Shown here: positions 26,601-34,228 of the stretch, piece after piece
Position numbering within the stretch: position 1 is the stretch's first letter
Layout: each line of letters starts with the position of its first letter
The notes under the pieces: model-generated
The model's database searches: none
What the model was told of the DNA's origin: nothing
Seen by the model: the letters and a program-made list of their open reading frames with translations, nothing else
NCBI GenBank assembly: GCA_017856455.1
Contig: JAFMEZ010000012.1
Location: 1 to 45,390 of the forward strand
DNA: 45,390 bases
Reading direction: 5' to 3'
Source: Parafilimonas sp.
GTDB lineage: Bacteria; Bacteroidota; Bacteroidia; Chitinophagales; Chitinophagaceae
Position numbers and translations under genes: made by a program

Positions 26601-27952
26601 ACCGCTGCACCCATCATTCTTCCAGCGGATTGTTCTACAGTTTGATCCATCTGATGTTGTCTCAACATTAAGCCCTCATGCTTATTTCCATGCAATCGAT
26701 GAAGAACAGCTTCAACGATGATTACCGCACCATCCACAATCAGTCCAAAATCAAGTGCCCCCAAACTCATCAAATTACCTGATACGCCAAAAAGATTCAT
26801 CATGCCAACAGCAAAAAGCATTGCTAAAGGAATGACAGAGGCAACAATCAAACCTGCACGCAGGTTACCTAAAAACAAAACCAAAATTAAAAGAACAATT
26901 AATGCCCCTTCCAATAGGTTTGTTTGAACGGTGTTAAGCGTTCTTCCAACCATTTTTTTCCTGTCGAGGAATGTTTCTATTTCTATTCCATCGGGCAAAG
27001 TTTTTTTGATTTGTTCCATTCGAGCATCAATGCCTTTGATGACTTTTGAAGCATTCTCACCTTTTAACATCAATACCACTGCGCCTGAAACTTCACCCTG
27101 ATCCTTATAAGTTAATGCCCCATAGCGAATTGGACTTCCTATCCTAACAGCAGCAACATCTTTAACATAAACCGGAGTACCTGCGGCAGATCTGGAAACA
27201 TAAATATTTTCAATCTCATCGATACTTTTGGCCAATCCTTCAGTCCTGATAAATAAAAGTGCAGGACCCTTTTCAATATATGCCGCACCAGAATTTTGAT
27301 TATTGGCTTCAAGTGCATTAAAAACTTCCTGAAGGGTCACGCCAATACTTTTGAGTTTGACAGGATCTAGAGCAACTTCATATTGCTTTAGTTTACCGCC
27401 AAAACTGCTTACATCAGCAACACCTGGCGTACCAAGTAATTGTCGTCTTACGATCCAGTCTTGTATCGTTCTTAATTCAGTTAAATCAAATTTATTCTCG
27501 TAACCTTTTTTTGGACGAACGACGTACTGATAAATTTCACCGAGTCCGGTAGTAACAGGAGCCAATTCAGGCGTTCCAGCTTCTTTTGGAATTTCATCTT
27601 TTATCAGCGACATCCGTTCACTTACTTGCTGTCGACACCAATAAACATCACGTTCATCTTCAAAAACTATTGTCACGACAGATAAACCAAATCGAGAGAT
27701 GGACCTGATTTCTTTTATACCAGGTATATTTGAGGATGCCTGTTCTATGGGAAAGGTAATCAAACGCTCCACTTCCATCGAGCCAAGGGTTGGAGAAACA
27801 GTAATTACTTGAACCTGATTTGATGTAATGTCGGGAAGTGCGTCAACTGGCAAACGAAGCAATTCAACTACTCCCCAGATGATCCAGGCAAGGGTAAATA
27901 ATCCAACAACAAGTTTATTTCTTACGGAGAAGTGTATAATGGCATTGAGCAT
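23603..27952 (-). CDS. CusA/CzcA heavy-metal RND pump fused to a TolC/CzcC-type outer-membrane factor
   Basis: The first 1030 or so residues are a complete proton-driven RND exporter of the heavy-metal class, with N-terminal MLNAIIHFSVRNKLVV, 12 membrane segments and two periplasmic loops. The TM4 motif DFGLIVDGAVIIVE has the acidic residues needed for proton transfer. After the last pump segment (LFAWVEKRKSTLNK) comes a signal-peptide-like stretch TLTLFIIGLISSQIGLSQQ, at about 1035-1055. About 390 residues with TolC-family heptad helices follow, for example LNAEREGLISELNILL and YQRLLNVYKQQINTYNYYV. The pump and channel of a three-part system are thus encoded in one ORF with no stop between them, upstream of the adaptor gene. 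Metal specificity is not readable; copper or silver is favoured by the neighbouring HMA protein. Confidence 0.92.
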   Translation of the reverse strand: MLNAIIHFSVRNKLVVGLFTLAWIIWGVVELLRLPVDALPDITSNQVQVITVSPTLGSMEVERLITFPIEQASSNIPGIKEIRSISRFGLSVVTIVFEDERDVYWCRQQVSERMSLIKDEIPKEAGTPELAPVTTGLGEIYQYVVRPKKGYENKFDLTELRTIQDWIVRRQLLGTPGVADVSSFGGKLKQYEVALDPVKLKSIGVTLQEVFNALEANNQNSGAAYIEKGPALLFIRTEGLAKSIDEIENIYVSRSAAGTPVYVKDVAAVRIGSPIRYGALTYKDQGEVSGAVVLMLKGENASKVIKGIDARMEQIKKTLPDGIEIETFLDRKKMVGRTLNTVQTNLLEGALIVLLILVLFLGNLRAGLIVASVIPLAMLFAVGMMNLFGVSGNLMSLGALDFGLIVDGAVIIVEAVLHRLHGNKHEGLMLRQHQMDQTVEQSAGRMMGAAVFGQIIILIVYIPILSLTGIEGKMFKPMAQTVAFALIGAFILSLTYVPMMTSLVLSKKLSGHDSFADKWMNRLQESFKGSLTKLILHPKKIIISALVLFSISILVASRLGGEFIPELEEGDFAIDARLITGASLNETIESTQKAVAELQKFPEVEKVVTRIGASEIPTDPMPIEMTDIIVNLKDKKEWTSAESYDELANKMSAAIAKVPGLTGGFQYPVQMRFNELIAGAKQDVVCKIFGENLDTLANYAEKFSEIIKQVPGAKDVFAERVTGLPQIVIRYKKNAIAAYGLNISAINRVLRASFAGESAGKIYENERKFDLVVRLTGDRRNDLEDLRTLLVTNNEGVSIPLEQVADISIEDGPNQVQREDAKRRITVAFNVRDRDVQSVVEDVRNKAKTIQLPAGYYVTYGGQFENLVEAKGRLMIAVPIALFLILLILYFSFGSLRYGLLIYTAIPLSAIGGILLLWARGMPFSISAGIGFIALFGVAVLNGIVLINEFNRLKKETDMDISELVIKGTTTRLRPVLMTAAVASLGFLPMALSTSSGAEVQRPLATVVIGGLISATFLTLFVLPVLFAWVEKRKSTLNKTLTLFIIGLISSQIGLSQQKKYVPIDSIVSLINSNALSIKISEKNTEAYQALRSKPAELPRTVAGIEYGNINSAFNDTRIFFNQGFQLPFVYQSQRKYYDQSIGLSIAQTSLTKAELNWKVRQICYAILDLDRREIILSELEKNFSEWSRIASVQKLQGEINASVLNAIKVQSSQQSLQKQLLNAEREGLISELNILLKNSDGTILPKADTLYFPSVQMRYDQLQSHALINVSDAIIAQQNALLKIEKNKLVPDFNLGYSNLSIIGWQSPDGISQKYYGSGARFGIYQFGMGLPIFNGAIKARIRSSKIGLEIAELNKIQKMDQLNAQYQRLLNVYKQQINTYNYYVSEGLKMADEMITQSALRFKNGDISFAEWALLVNQSLQIKISHAEIIKSLQFSLAEFKYLTEKK

Positions 27953-28155
27953 GATCCTAACTAGGTTATTTTCAGGAAAAATTAAGGCTCAATTAAACTG
28001 CCAAATGGAAAAAACAGGTCCCAATAAACATTCAATTCAACCCGCCTAAATGTACAACATTAGGCCAATTGATTAGATGACTTATTTACAGCAATCTTTC
28101 TTTGTGAATAAGTTGCCTATAAATTGAAGTATCCTTTTAAGCAACATAGTAGTAG

Positions 28156-28182
28156 AATAAAAGAGGCCCATGATACTGGGCC
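28156..28182 (-). terminator. Terminator of the HMA protein gene
   Basis: On the minus strand GGCCC, loop AGTATCAT and GGGCC are followed by a T-rich CTCTTTTATT. It begins about 9 nt after the HMA stop codon and separates it from the pump genes downstream, which therefore need their own promoter. Confidence 0.75.
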
Positions 28183-28191
28183 CCGAAATGA

Positions 28192-28536
28192 TTATTTTTT
28201 ATCAGCATCTTTTCTTGGATACTGACAGCATTCTGCTAATTTTCCATAGGCGTCTGCTGTTGCAGCAACGTCTTGGGTATCATATCCAGCATTTGCTATT
28301 GCCTGCTGAATCTTCTGTATGTCGGTCTTTTTTTCTTTAAAATCGACACTCAAAACTTTTGTATCCTTATTCCAGTTAGCAGATTTTGCACCTGCCTTTA
28401 CTGCAGCTGCTTCAATGGTTTTTTTACACATCCCGCAATTGCCCCAAACTTTGATTTCTTCAGTTTTTTGAGCAAATGAATTCAGGCTGAAAAAAAATGC
28501 CATTGCAGCAAAGAGGCTAATGTACTTTATTTTCAT
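28192..28536 (-). CDS. Secreted heavy-metal-associated (HMA) domain protein, probably copper-binding
   Basis: This 114-aa protein has a signal peptide (to about A22) and one HMA fold. VWGNCGMCKKTIE holds the metal-binding CxxC (C34, C37), the position of GMTCxxC in Atx1/CopZ-type metallochaperones. The rest of the fold is VLSVDFKEKKTDI and AIANAGYDTQDV. A C-terminal LAECCQY adds a vicinal Cys pair (C103, C104) that could join metal binding. Being exported, it probably sequesters or hands over metal in the periplasm, perhaps to the efflux pump encoded just downstream. Its promoter box lies inside a CopY/BlaI-like palindrome at 28553-28566. Confidence 0.88.
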   Translation of the reverse strand: MKIKYISLFAAMAFFFSLNSFAQKTEEIKVWGNCGMCKKTIEAAAVKAGAKSANWNKDTKVLSVDFKEKKTDIQKIQQAIANAGYDTQDVAATADAYGKLAECCQYPRKDADKK

Positions 28537-28552
28537 AGTTCAATTTTTTAGT

Positions 28553-28566
28553 ACTACAAATGTAGT
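28553..28566 (-). promoter_or_regulatory. CopY/BlaI-like operator palindrome over the HMA gene promoter
   Basis: ACTACAAATGTAGT is a perfect 6+2+6 palindrome containing TACA-N2-TGTA, the core recognised by winged-helix repressors of the CopY/BlaI/MecI family. The minus-strand -7 box TACATTTG (28564-28557) lies inside it, 20 nt before the start codon, so a bound repressor would block RNA polymerase. A second, looser inverted repeat GACAA-N3-TTGTC follows at 28571-28583. No such repressor gene is in the window. Confidence 0.6.
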
Positions 28567-28613
28567 GCATGACAAATATTGTCGCTCGAAAATTTATCAA
28601 TTTAACATTTCAG

Positions 28614-30650
28614 TTAATTGACAAAATTCCAGAAAATTCCCATCCTGAAAACCAATCCTGGTGTGGGATAAAGAGGTGCGGCGAAATTGTTTTGCTTGAA
28701 CCCAAATCCATATTGCTGGGTGATGGTATTTAGGTTTTCGAGTCTGACAAACCCAGTAAAGCTTCTGATCCTGAAGTTGTTGTATAAATGAATATCAGGG
28801 CGATTACTGATTTTCACAGATGACTGATAGTAAAATTGACCGGTTAATGGCGAATACCCATCAGCATAATATGCATTATGATACCTTAGCTCCACACCTG
28901 AAGCCAAATATAAATTTCTAAAAGGTCGGCCTTCGTAACCAATTCTGTTTCTGGTAAAAACTGATGGAAGGTGAATAGGTGCATTTCCAGGAATGGATTG
29001 CAGAAATACTTCGGTTGTCCATTTGAAATTTCGATACAATTTTATCTCCTTCAAAACACCTGCTCTTAAAATTTGAAAAACAGTATTGTATTGATCAACC
29101 TCTGTGAAATTTTTTAAATAAGTATAATTTGATATTAAATAATAATTGAACTGAAGAGAAATATTAAGCTTCTTTAAGAACAATACACCAAAAAGATTTG
29201 AAATATTTTCGTCTGAAATAGTTGATTTGAATTTTATCGGGAATGCAGTCGCATTATTATAAATGTATGAAGGAGATCGATTCACATTTTCTGCACCCAG
29301 TTGCAATGTCCCGATTTTACTTCCCAAAGATCTTTGCAAATTTGCTTTTAAATTATAATTCCCAATATCTCTCCCTACGGCAATGAATTCACCATATAAA
29401 AGCATATCCCACTTCTTGTTCCGCGTTAGATTTCGGTACTCTCCATGAAGAAGCATATTTGCAAAAAGATCATCATTACTCCCAGACAGATTTCTATAGT
29501 TGATGAGACTGACGCCTGCTTTAAAATATTGTAACAAGTTTTTGGCATCAGGAAATTGAATAAATGAAAAGTCGTTTTTCAATGATTTATTAGTCATTGA
29601 AAAACGAACTGTGTCAGGAAGTTGCCCAATTCCATAGTATGTATTATAAAAACTACTAGCTCCTCCTGGCTGTACATCCAAATAAAGAAATGAATGATTG
29701 GATGATTCAACCGTATGCTCAAGTCTTAGCCTAGGAAGATAAAATCTTACTACAGTTGAATCTGTAATGACAGAATCTTTTTTCCCAAAATCAAATTGAT
29801 GACGGTATAGCAATGTTCTATTGGTATACTTGTTTCCAGTTAACAAATTGACCTTGAAAAAATTTCTTGAACTGTATATAGAAGGAGCAAGATTGGTGGG
29901 AATATTGAACCGGTCATTGTATGCCGGATTTTCATTGATTAAAAAAGATTCATCCTGAATACCCCCATTTTCTGCCGACTGTAAACTGTTTGATAAAATA
30001 ATTAAATACGCATGGTACCTTCTGTTCTTTGATGTAAAATCACTGTTGATTCTAATATTATTATGACTTGAATTTTGAGAATTGAAAGTACCAGGGGCGG
30101 TGATCAACCTGTATTGAGCAACTGCATTCCAATCTGGAGATATATTTTGTGTATGCAAAATACTGATCTGTTGTTCAGCCTTGCTTCCGATCAAATAACC
30201 AAGCTCAGTATAGGGCTTGGTAGTATTCATAAACCTTGTTTCATGCAAAGTAAAAGCGAAAGGATCTAAGGCATGAAATCCAGCATCCCAGCCAATCCCG
30301 CGCATCGGACTAAACAAGATGGATTTAGTAGGATTTCCATTATACCCTATGTTTACCAACCATGGCTTTAATGGAACACGTTTATAAAAATCATCAATAC
30401 TTGAATCAAAAGATTGATATTTAGATGTATCCAGATACCTGAACTGAACATTTACGGAGTCCGCAGCAAAATTTCTTTTTTCAAAACTGAGTGAATCACC
30501 TCCCCCACCTGCAGACCTCATGCCTCCACTCGATCCCCCCATATTTTGCATTCGCCTCATCATACCGGGCATCTGGCCGAATGAATCATGCTGCTGAATC
30601 AACAGCAATATGATCAATAAAAATATGTGAGAAGATTTGAATTGCAACAT
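28614..30650 (-). CDS. Putative outer-membrane porin (Bacteroidota putative_porin family)
   Basis: The product is about 678 aa from the chosen start, where MLQFKSSHIFLLIILLLIQQ and HDSFGQ form a signal peptide. The longer reading adds 10 residues that overlap the upstream gene. The mature N terminus MPGMMRRMQNMGGSSGGM is unusually rich in Met and Gly. The remainder shows repeated amphipathic strands (NFFKVNLLTGNKYTNRTLLY, KLNISLQFNYYLISN, RNLYLASGVELRYHNAYYAD) and ends in the barrel-like FRMGIFWNFVN. This matches the large Bacteroidota family annotated as putative porin. It follows punA after 19 nt and precedes the HMA gene by 77 nt. Its solute is unknown. Confidence 0.8.
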   Translation of the reverse strand: MLQFKSSHIFLLIILLLIQQHDSFGQMPGMMRRMQNMGGSSGGMRSAGGGGDSLSFEKRNFAADSVNVQFRYLDTSKYQSFDSSIDDFYKRVPLKPWLVNIGYNGNPTKSILFSPMRGIGWDAGFHALDPFAFTLHETRFMNTTKPYTELGYLIGSKAEQQISILHTQNISPDWNAVAQYRLITAPGTFNSQNSSHNNIRINSDFTSKNRRYHAYLIILSNSLQSAENGGIQDESFLINENPAYNDRFNIPTNLAPSIYSSRNFFKVNLLTGNKYTNRTLLYRHQFDFGKKDSVITDSTVVRFYLPRLRLEHTVESSNHSFLYLDVQPGGASSFYNTYYGIGQLPDTVRFSMTNKSLKNDFSFIQFPDAKNLLQYFKAGVSLINYRNLSGSNDDLFANMLLHGEYRNLTRNKKWDMLLYGEFIAVGRDIGNYNLKANLQRSLGSKIGTLQLGAENVNRSPSYIYNNATAFPIKFKSTISDENISNLFGVLFLKKLNISLQFNYYLISNYTYLKNFTEVDQYNTVFQILRAGVLKEIKLYRNFKWTTEVFLQSIPGNAPIHLPSVFTRNRIGYEGRPFRNLYLASGVELRYHNAYYADGYSPLTGQFYYQSSVKISNRPDIHLYNNFRIRSFTGFVRLENLNTITQQYGFGFKQNNFAAPLYPTPGLVFRMGIFWNFVN

Positions 30651-30669
30651 GAGCCTTGATGCCTCAAAT

Positions 30670-31500
30670 TTATGAAGCAAGATCTAATGAAGTTATCATT
30701 GACTTTAAAAGGGAAGTTAATTTCGGAGCTGAAGCATTTGCTGCATCCAAAACATCTTTATGTGAAATGATGTTTTCTTCTTCTCTTATGCCAATATCAG
30801 TAATCACACTAATGGCAAATACATTCATTCCAGCATGTACGGCTGTAATGACCTCTTGCACTGTACTCATACCCACTGCATCTGCTCCTAAAAGGCGAAT
30901 CAGCTTATATTCTGCACGGGTCTCAAATGTTGGTCCGGTTACTCCAAAATATACCCCCTCCTTCAATTCAAAGTTTTCTTGCTTAGCAATTTGAATTGCT
31001 TTAGATATGAGCTTCTTTGAATAGGGTTCACTCATATCAGGAAAGCGAGTGCCTAATTCATCTATATTCTTACCGATCAAAGGATTTACAATGGCGAAAC
31101 TGATATGATCTTTGATTACCATTAAATCGCCTACACTGAAATCAGTATTGGTACCGCCAGCAGCATTGGTAATCAATAAATGATGTACGCCCATTTTCTG
31201 CAACACACGAATTGGAAATACCACTTCTTGGGTTGAGTATCCTTCATAGTAATGAAACCTTCCAGATAAAACCACAATCTGCTTTCCCCCCATTTTACCA
31301 ATCAACATTTTACCACTATGCCCTTCAACTGTTGATACCGGAAAATTGGGTATATCTGCATAATTGATTTCAGCCTCGATGCTCATCTCTTCTGTAAATC
31401 CGCCTAAACCACTGCCCAATATCACTCCAATTTGAGGAATAGAGGAACATTTTGATTCAATATAATCAACGGCCGATTTAATTTTTTGCAATACATCCAT
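30670..31500 (-). CDS. punA: Purine-nucleoside phosphorylase (trimeric type)
   Basis: The 276-aa enzyme cleaves inosine and guanosine with phosphate into base and ribose 1-phosphate during purine salvage in the cytoplasm. The PNP/MTAP-family motifs are present: GVILGSGLGGF (25-35) with the phosphate-binding Ser, TVEGHSGKM, the phosphate loop SGRFHYYEGY, LITNAAGG, and the base-site segment GPTFETRAEYK followed by DAVGMSTVQEV. The length fits the trimeric PunA-type enzymes and not the hexameric DeoD. It is the middle gene of a likely three-gene operon with a NIPSNAP protein upstream (13 nt) and the porin downstream. Confidence 0.94.
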   Translation of the reverse strand: MDVLQKIKSAVDYIESKCSSIPQIGVILGSGLGGFTEEMSIEAEINYADIPNFPVSTVEGHSGKMLIGKMGGKQIVVLSGRFHYYEGYSTQEVVFPIRVLQKMGVHHLLITNAAGGTNTDFSVGDLMVIKDHISFAIVNPLIGKNIDELGTRFPDMSEPYSKKLISKAIQIAKQENFELKEGVYFGVTGPTFETRAEYKLIRLLGADAVGMSTVQEVITAVHAGMNVFAISVITDIGIREEENIISHKDVLDAANASAPKLTSLLKSMITSLDLAS

Positions 31501-31513
31501 TGTATGAATTGAA

Positions 31514-32287
31514 TTAATAGTCTGAATATGATTTAGCCTTTAAAAAGAGCGTAACATTTTTACTTACAATTTTCTGATATTCCGGACGAGTAGAGATGTC
31601 TTTCCAAACAGGATCATTTGAAAAAGCCTTCCAATGTGCATCACGATCATCTTTACTTTCAAAGCTTGTCATATACATCAAATTCGGCATGGTTGGACCA
31701 CTAATTACTTCACCATAAAATATGGCATTAAAATTCAATCTTGCAAACAGGTCAATCTCCCCTCCTTCATTGAACATCTCAACTTTTTTTCTGTAACGCT
31801 TTTCGGTAGGACCTTCATAACTTCTGAGTTCATACACTTTATCCTCTACCGATCCACTTAATTTCGGCAGTGTAAGTGTTGGAGAAAATCTAAATCCCTC
31901 AATGATGTAGTTCACGATTCTATCATATGGAACTGCATCAGGTGTTGCATCAAGGTAGGCAGCTCCTTTTAAAGCTACCTGATCATCTTTGAACAAATCA
32001 TTGTTGATAACAGGTATTTCATTTAAACTTCTGTAAGGAACCAATACATATAATTTCTTTGTTGCTGAGGTATCATTTGCCCTTCCTGTAAAAACTCCAA
32101 TATGCTTAATTCCTTTTTTATGCATAAAAGGAATGTAAGCCTCTGATAAAAATTGATCAATCACCGCCTCCTGCTGTTTGGTCTTATATTCATAAACCTT
32201 TAATTCATAAAAGTTTTTTGCTTTTTTTGATTGACCAAAAACAAATGAAACAGTCAATGTAAGCGCGATTAATAAAAGCTTCTTCAT
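31514..32287 (-). CDS. Secreted NIPSNAP family protein
   Basis: The 257-aa product has a signal peptide (MKKLLLIALTLTVSFVFGQ) and two NIPSNAP/dimeric alpha-beta-barrel repeats. The first, at about 26-125, starts FYELKVYEY and includes FMHKKGIKHIGVF. The second, at about 150-255, starts KVYELRSYEGPTE and includes LMYMTSFESKDDRDAHWKAF. The function of bacterial NIPSNAP proteins is not established; the fold resembles small monooxygenase or stress-type barrels. A TAACTTTG promoter box lies 16 nt before the start, and the downstream punA is 13 nt away. Confidence 0.88.
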   Translation of the reverse strand: MKKLLLIALTLTVSFVFGQSKKAKNFYELKVYEYKTKQQEAVIDQFLSEAYIPFMHKKGIKHIGVFTGRANDTSATKKLYVLVPYRSLNEIPVINNDLFKDDQVALKGAAYLDATPDAVPYDRIVNYIIEGFRFSPTLTLPKLSGSVEDKVYELRSYEGPTEKRYRKKVEMFNEGGEIDLFARLNFNAIFYGEVISGPTMPNLMYMTSFESKDDRDAHWKAFSNDPVWKDISTRPEYQKIVSKNVTLFLKAKSYSDY

Positions 32288-32303
32288 TTCAGTTAATTTG
32301 TAT

Positions 32304-32311
32304 CAAAGTTA
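32304..32311 (-). promoter_or_regulatory. -7 promoter box of the NIPSNAP-punA-porin operon
   Basis: On the minus strand TAACTTTG matches TAnnTTTG, 16 nt before the start codon. The expected -33 position has no clear TTTG. It is divergent from the ABC-F promoter box 34 bp away. Confidence 0.5.
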
Positions 32312-32344
32312 TCGATTATTCACTGAGTTGCCTACCACATATAG

Positions 32345-32352
32345 TATCTTTG
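32345..32352 (+). promoter_or_regulatory. -7 promoter box of the ABC-F gene, 4 nt before the ATG
   Basis: TATCTTTG matches TAnnTTTG and ends at 32352, while the ATG is at 32357. With the usual 5 to 7 nt between box and transcription start, the mRNA would begin at or next to the ATG (leaderless). Confidence 0.5.
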
Positions 32353-32356
32353 CAAA

Positions 32357-34228
32357 ATGCATTTTGTAAGTGTAGAAAAGATCGGAAAATCTTACGGTAT
32401 TAAACCGCTTTTTAGAGGCATTAGTTTTCATATCAACGAAGGTGATAAAATTGCATTGATAGCCAGAAATGGATCTGGAAAGTCGACAATGCTCAATATT
32501 CTTGCCGGAAAAGAAACTGCTGATGAGGGTACCGTCTGGATCAATAAAGAAGTTAAAGTTGTGATGTTTGAGCAGGATCCAAACTTTGAAGAAAACTCAA
32601 GTATTCTTGATAATATTTTCTCTCATAATCATCCAGTGCTGAATGCCATAAAAAATTATGAAGCCGCAGAGGATTCAGGAAACGCTGAATTGATTACCAA
32701 GGCGATTATTGAAATGGATGAGAAAAATGCCTGGGACTTCGATGCTAAGGTCAAACAGATATTGGGGAAATTAAATATTCACCATTTGGATCTCCTGATA
32801 AAAAACTTAAGCGGGGGACAAAAGAAAAGAATCGCTCTTGCAAAAACATTGATTGATGTTGGTTTTGAACATCAACACTGTCTGTTAATCATGGATGAAC
32901 CAACCAACCATCTTGATGTTGAAATGGTAGAATGGCTTGAAAATTATCTCGATAACGAAAACACAACATTGCTTCTCGTAACACACGACCGATATTTTCT
33001 TGATAGTGTATGTAATGAAATTTGGGAACTAGACAACGAAAAAATATATACATATACAGGGAATTACGAAAACTATATTGAGAAGAAAGCTGCACGTATT
33101 GAAAGTGAATCAGCATCGATTGATAAAGCTCGAAACACCTATCGCAAAGAACTTGAATGGATGAGAAAGCAACCTAAGGCGAGGACAACTAAATCCAAAA
33201 GTCGCCAGGATGCATTCTATGAAATCGAGAAAGTTGCAAAACAAAAAATAGAAGACAAACAAGTTGAACTCCAGCTAAAAATGAATCGACTTGGCGGGAA
33301 AGTGGTCGAAATGAAAAAAGTTTATAAAAGCTTTGGAGAAAAGAAAATCCTTACAGGATTCGACTACACTTTTAAAAAAGGTGAAAGGGTTGGCATTATT
33401 GGAAGAAATGGTGCAGGTAAATCAACTTTCGTAAATATCCTTCAAGGCATTGAAGAAGCAGATAGCGGAAAAATCAATATCGGAGAAACCATTGTTTTTG
33501 GATATTACTCTCAACAGGGACTCACACTGAAACAGGATATGAGAGTGATTGAATATGTAAAAACAATTGCAGAAAGTTTCCCATTGGCTAAAGGTGGTTC
33601 GATGAGTGCTGCCCAATTCCTGGAACTTTTTCTATTCACTCCTGATCAGCAGTATAGCTATATCAGTCATTTAAGTGGAGGAGAAAAAAGAAGATTGCAA
33701 CTACTGACAATTCTCTTTAAAAATCCCAATTTTCTCATTCTGGATGAACCTACAAATGATCTGGATCTACCTACCCTTTCTGTTTTGGAGAATTTCTTAT
33801 TTGAATACCCTGGCTGTCTGATGATCATTAGTCATGATCGATATTTCATGGACAGAATTGTCGATCATTTATTTGTATTTGAAGGAGATGGGAAAATTAT
33901 TGACTTCCCTGGAAACTATGCATCGTACAGAGTGGAACGCGAATCTAAAGACACGAAACCTTCATCAGGTCCGCAAGAGATCAAACAAAAAGAAGCTGAA
34001 GAGGTTGTACTAAAAAAGAAAGCAGGCTTCAAAGAAAAAAGAGAATTTGAATTGCTGACAGCGGAATTGGAAAAACTAAACAAAGAAAAAGAAGTGCTTT
34101 CTGAAAAACTTGCCTCGGGTAGTTTAGCCTACCAAGAATTGCAGGATATTTCAGCAAAATTCAAAGATGTTTCAAATTCAATCGATGAAAAAGAAATGAG
34201 ATGGCTGGAACTGAGTGAAATTGTTTAA
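32357..34228 (+). CDS. ABC-F family ATPase (Uup-like), ribosome-associated
   Basis: ABC-F proteins lack membrane domains and act on ribosomes or in DNA/translation maintenance. The 623-aa product has two ATPase halves. Walker A is ARNGSGKST at 36-44 and GRNGAGKST at about 346-354. The signatures are LSGGQKKR (about 150) and LSGGEKRR (about 438), and Walker B is LLIMDEPTNHLD and LILDEPTNDLD. The linker between halves is charged (TKSKSRQDAFYEIE). A C-terminal coiled coil (KREFELLTAELEKLNKEKEV, about 562-581) is as in Uup, and argues against EttA, which lacks it. The stop overlaps the convergent sua5 stop by 4 nt. Confidence 0.93.
   Translation: MHFVSVEKIGKSYGIKPLFRGISFHINEGDKIALIARNGSGKSTMLNILAGKETADEGTVWINKEVKVVMFEQDPNFEENSSILDNIFSHNHPVLNAIKNYEAAEDSGNAELITKAIIEMDEKNAWDFDAKVKQILGKLNIHHLDLLIKNLSGGQKKRIALAKTLIDVGFEHQHCLLIMDEPTNHLDVEMVEWLENYLDNENTTLLLVTHDRYFLDSVCNEIWELDNEKIYTYTGNYENYIEKKAARIESESASIDKARNTYRKELEWMRKQPKARTTKSKSRQDAFYEIEKVAKQKIEDKQVELQLKMNRLGGKVVEMKKVYKSFGEKKILTGFDYTFKKGERVGIIGRNGAGKSTFVNILQGIEEADSGKINIGETIVFGYYSQQGLTLKQDMRVIEYVKTIAESFPLAKGGSMSAAQFLELFLFTPDQQYSYISHLSGGEKRRLQLLTILFKNPNFLILDEPTNDLDLPTLSVLENFLFEYPGCLMIISHDRYFMDRIVDHLFVFEGDGKIIDFPGNYASYRVERESKDTKPSSGPQEIKQKEAEEVVLKKKAGFKEKREFELLTAELEKLNKEKEVLSEKLASGSLAYQELQDISAKFKDVSNSIDEKEMRWLELSEIV

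Noticed and set aside
28045-28064. Quasi-palindrome CCTAAATGT...ACATTAGG upstream of the RND pump gene
   Set aside because: The arms are offset by one base and the TACA-N2-TGTA core is not symmetrical, so I do not call it a second CopY/BlaI operator. A near-consensus TACATTTA overlaps it, but no -33 box fits.
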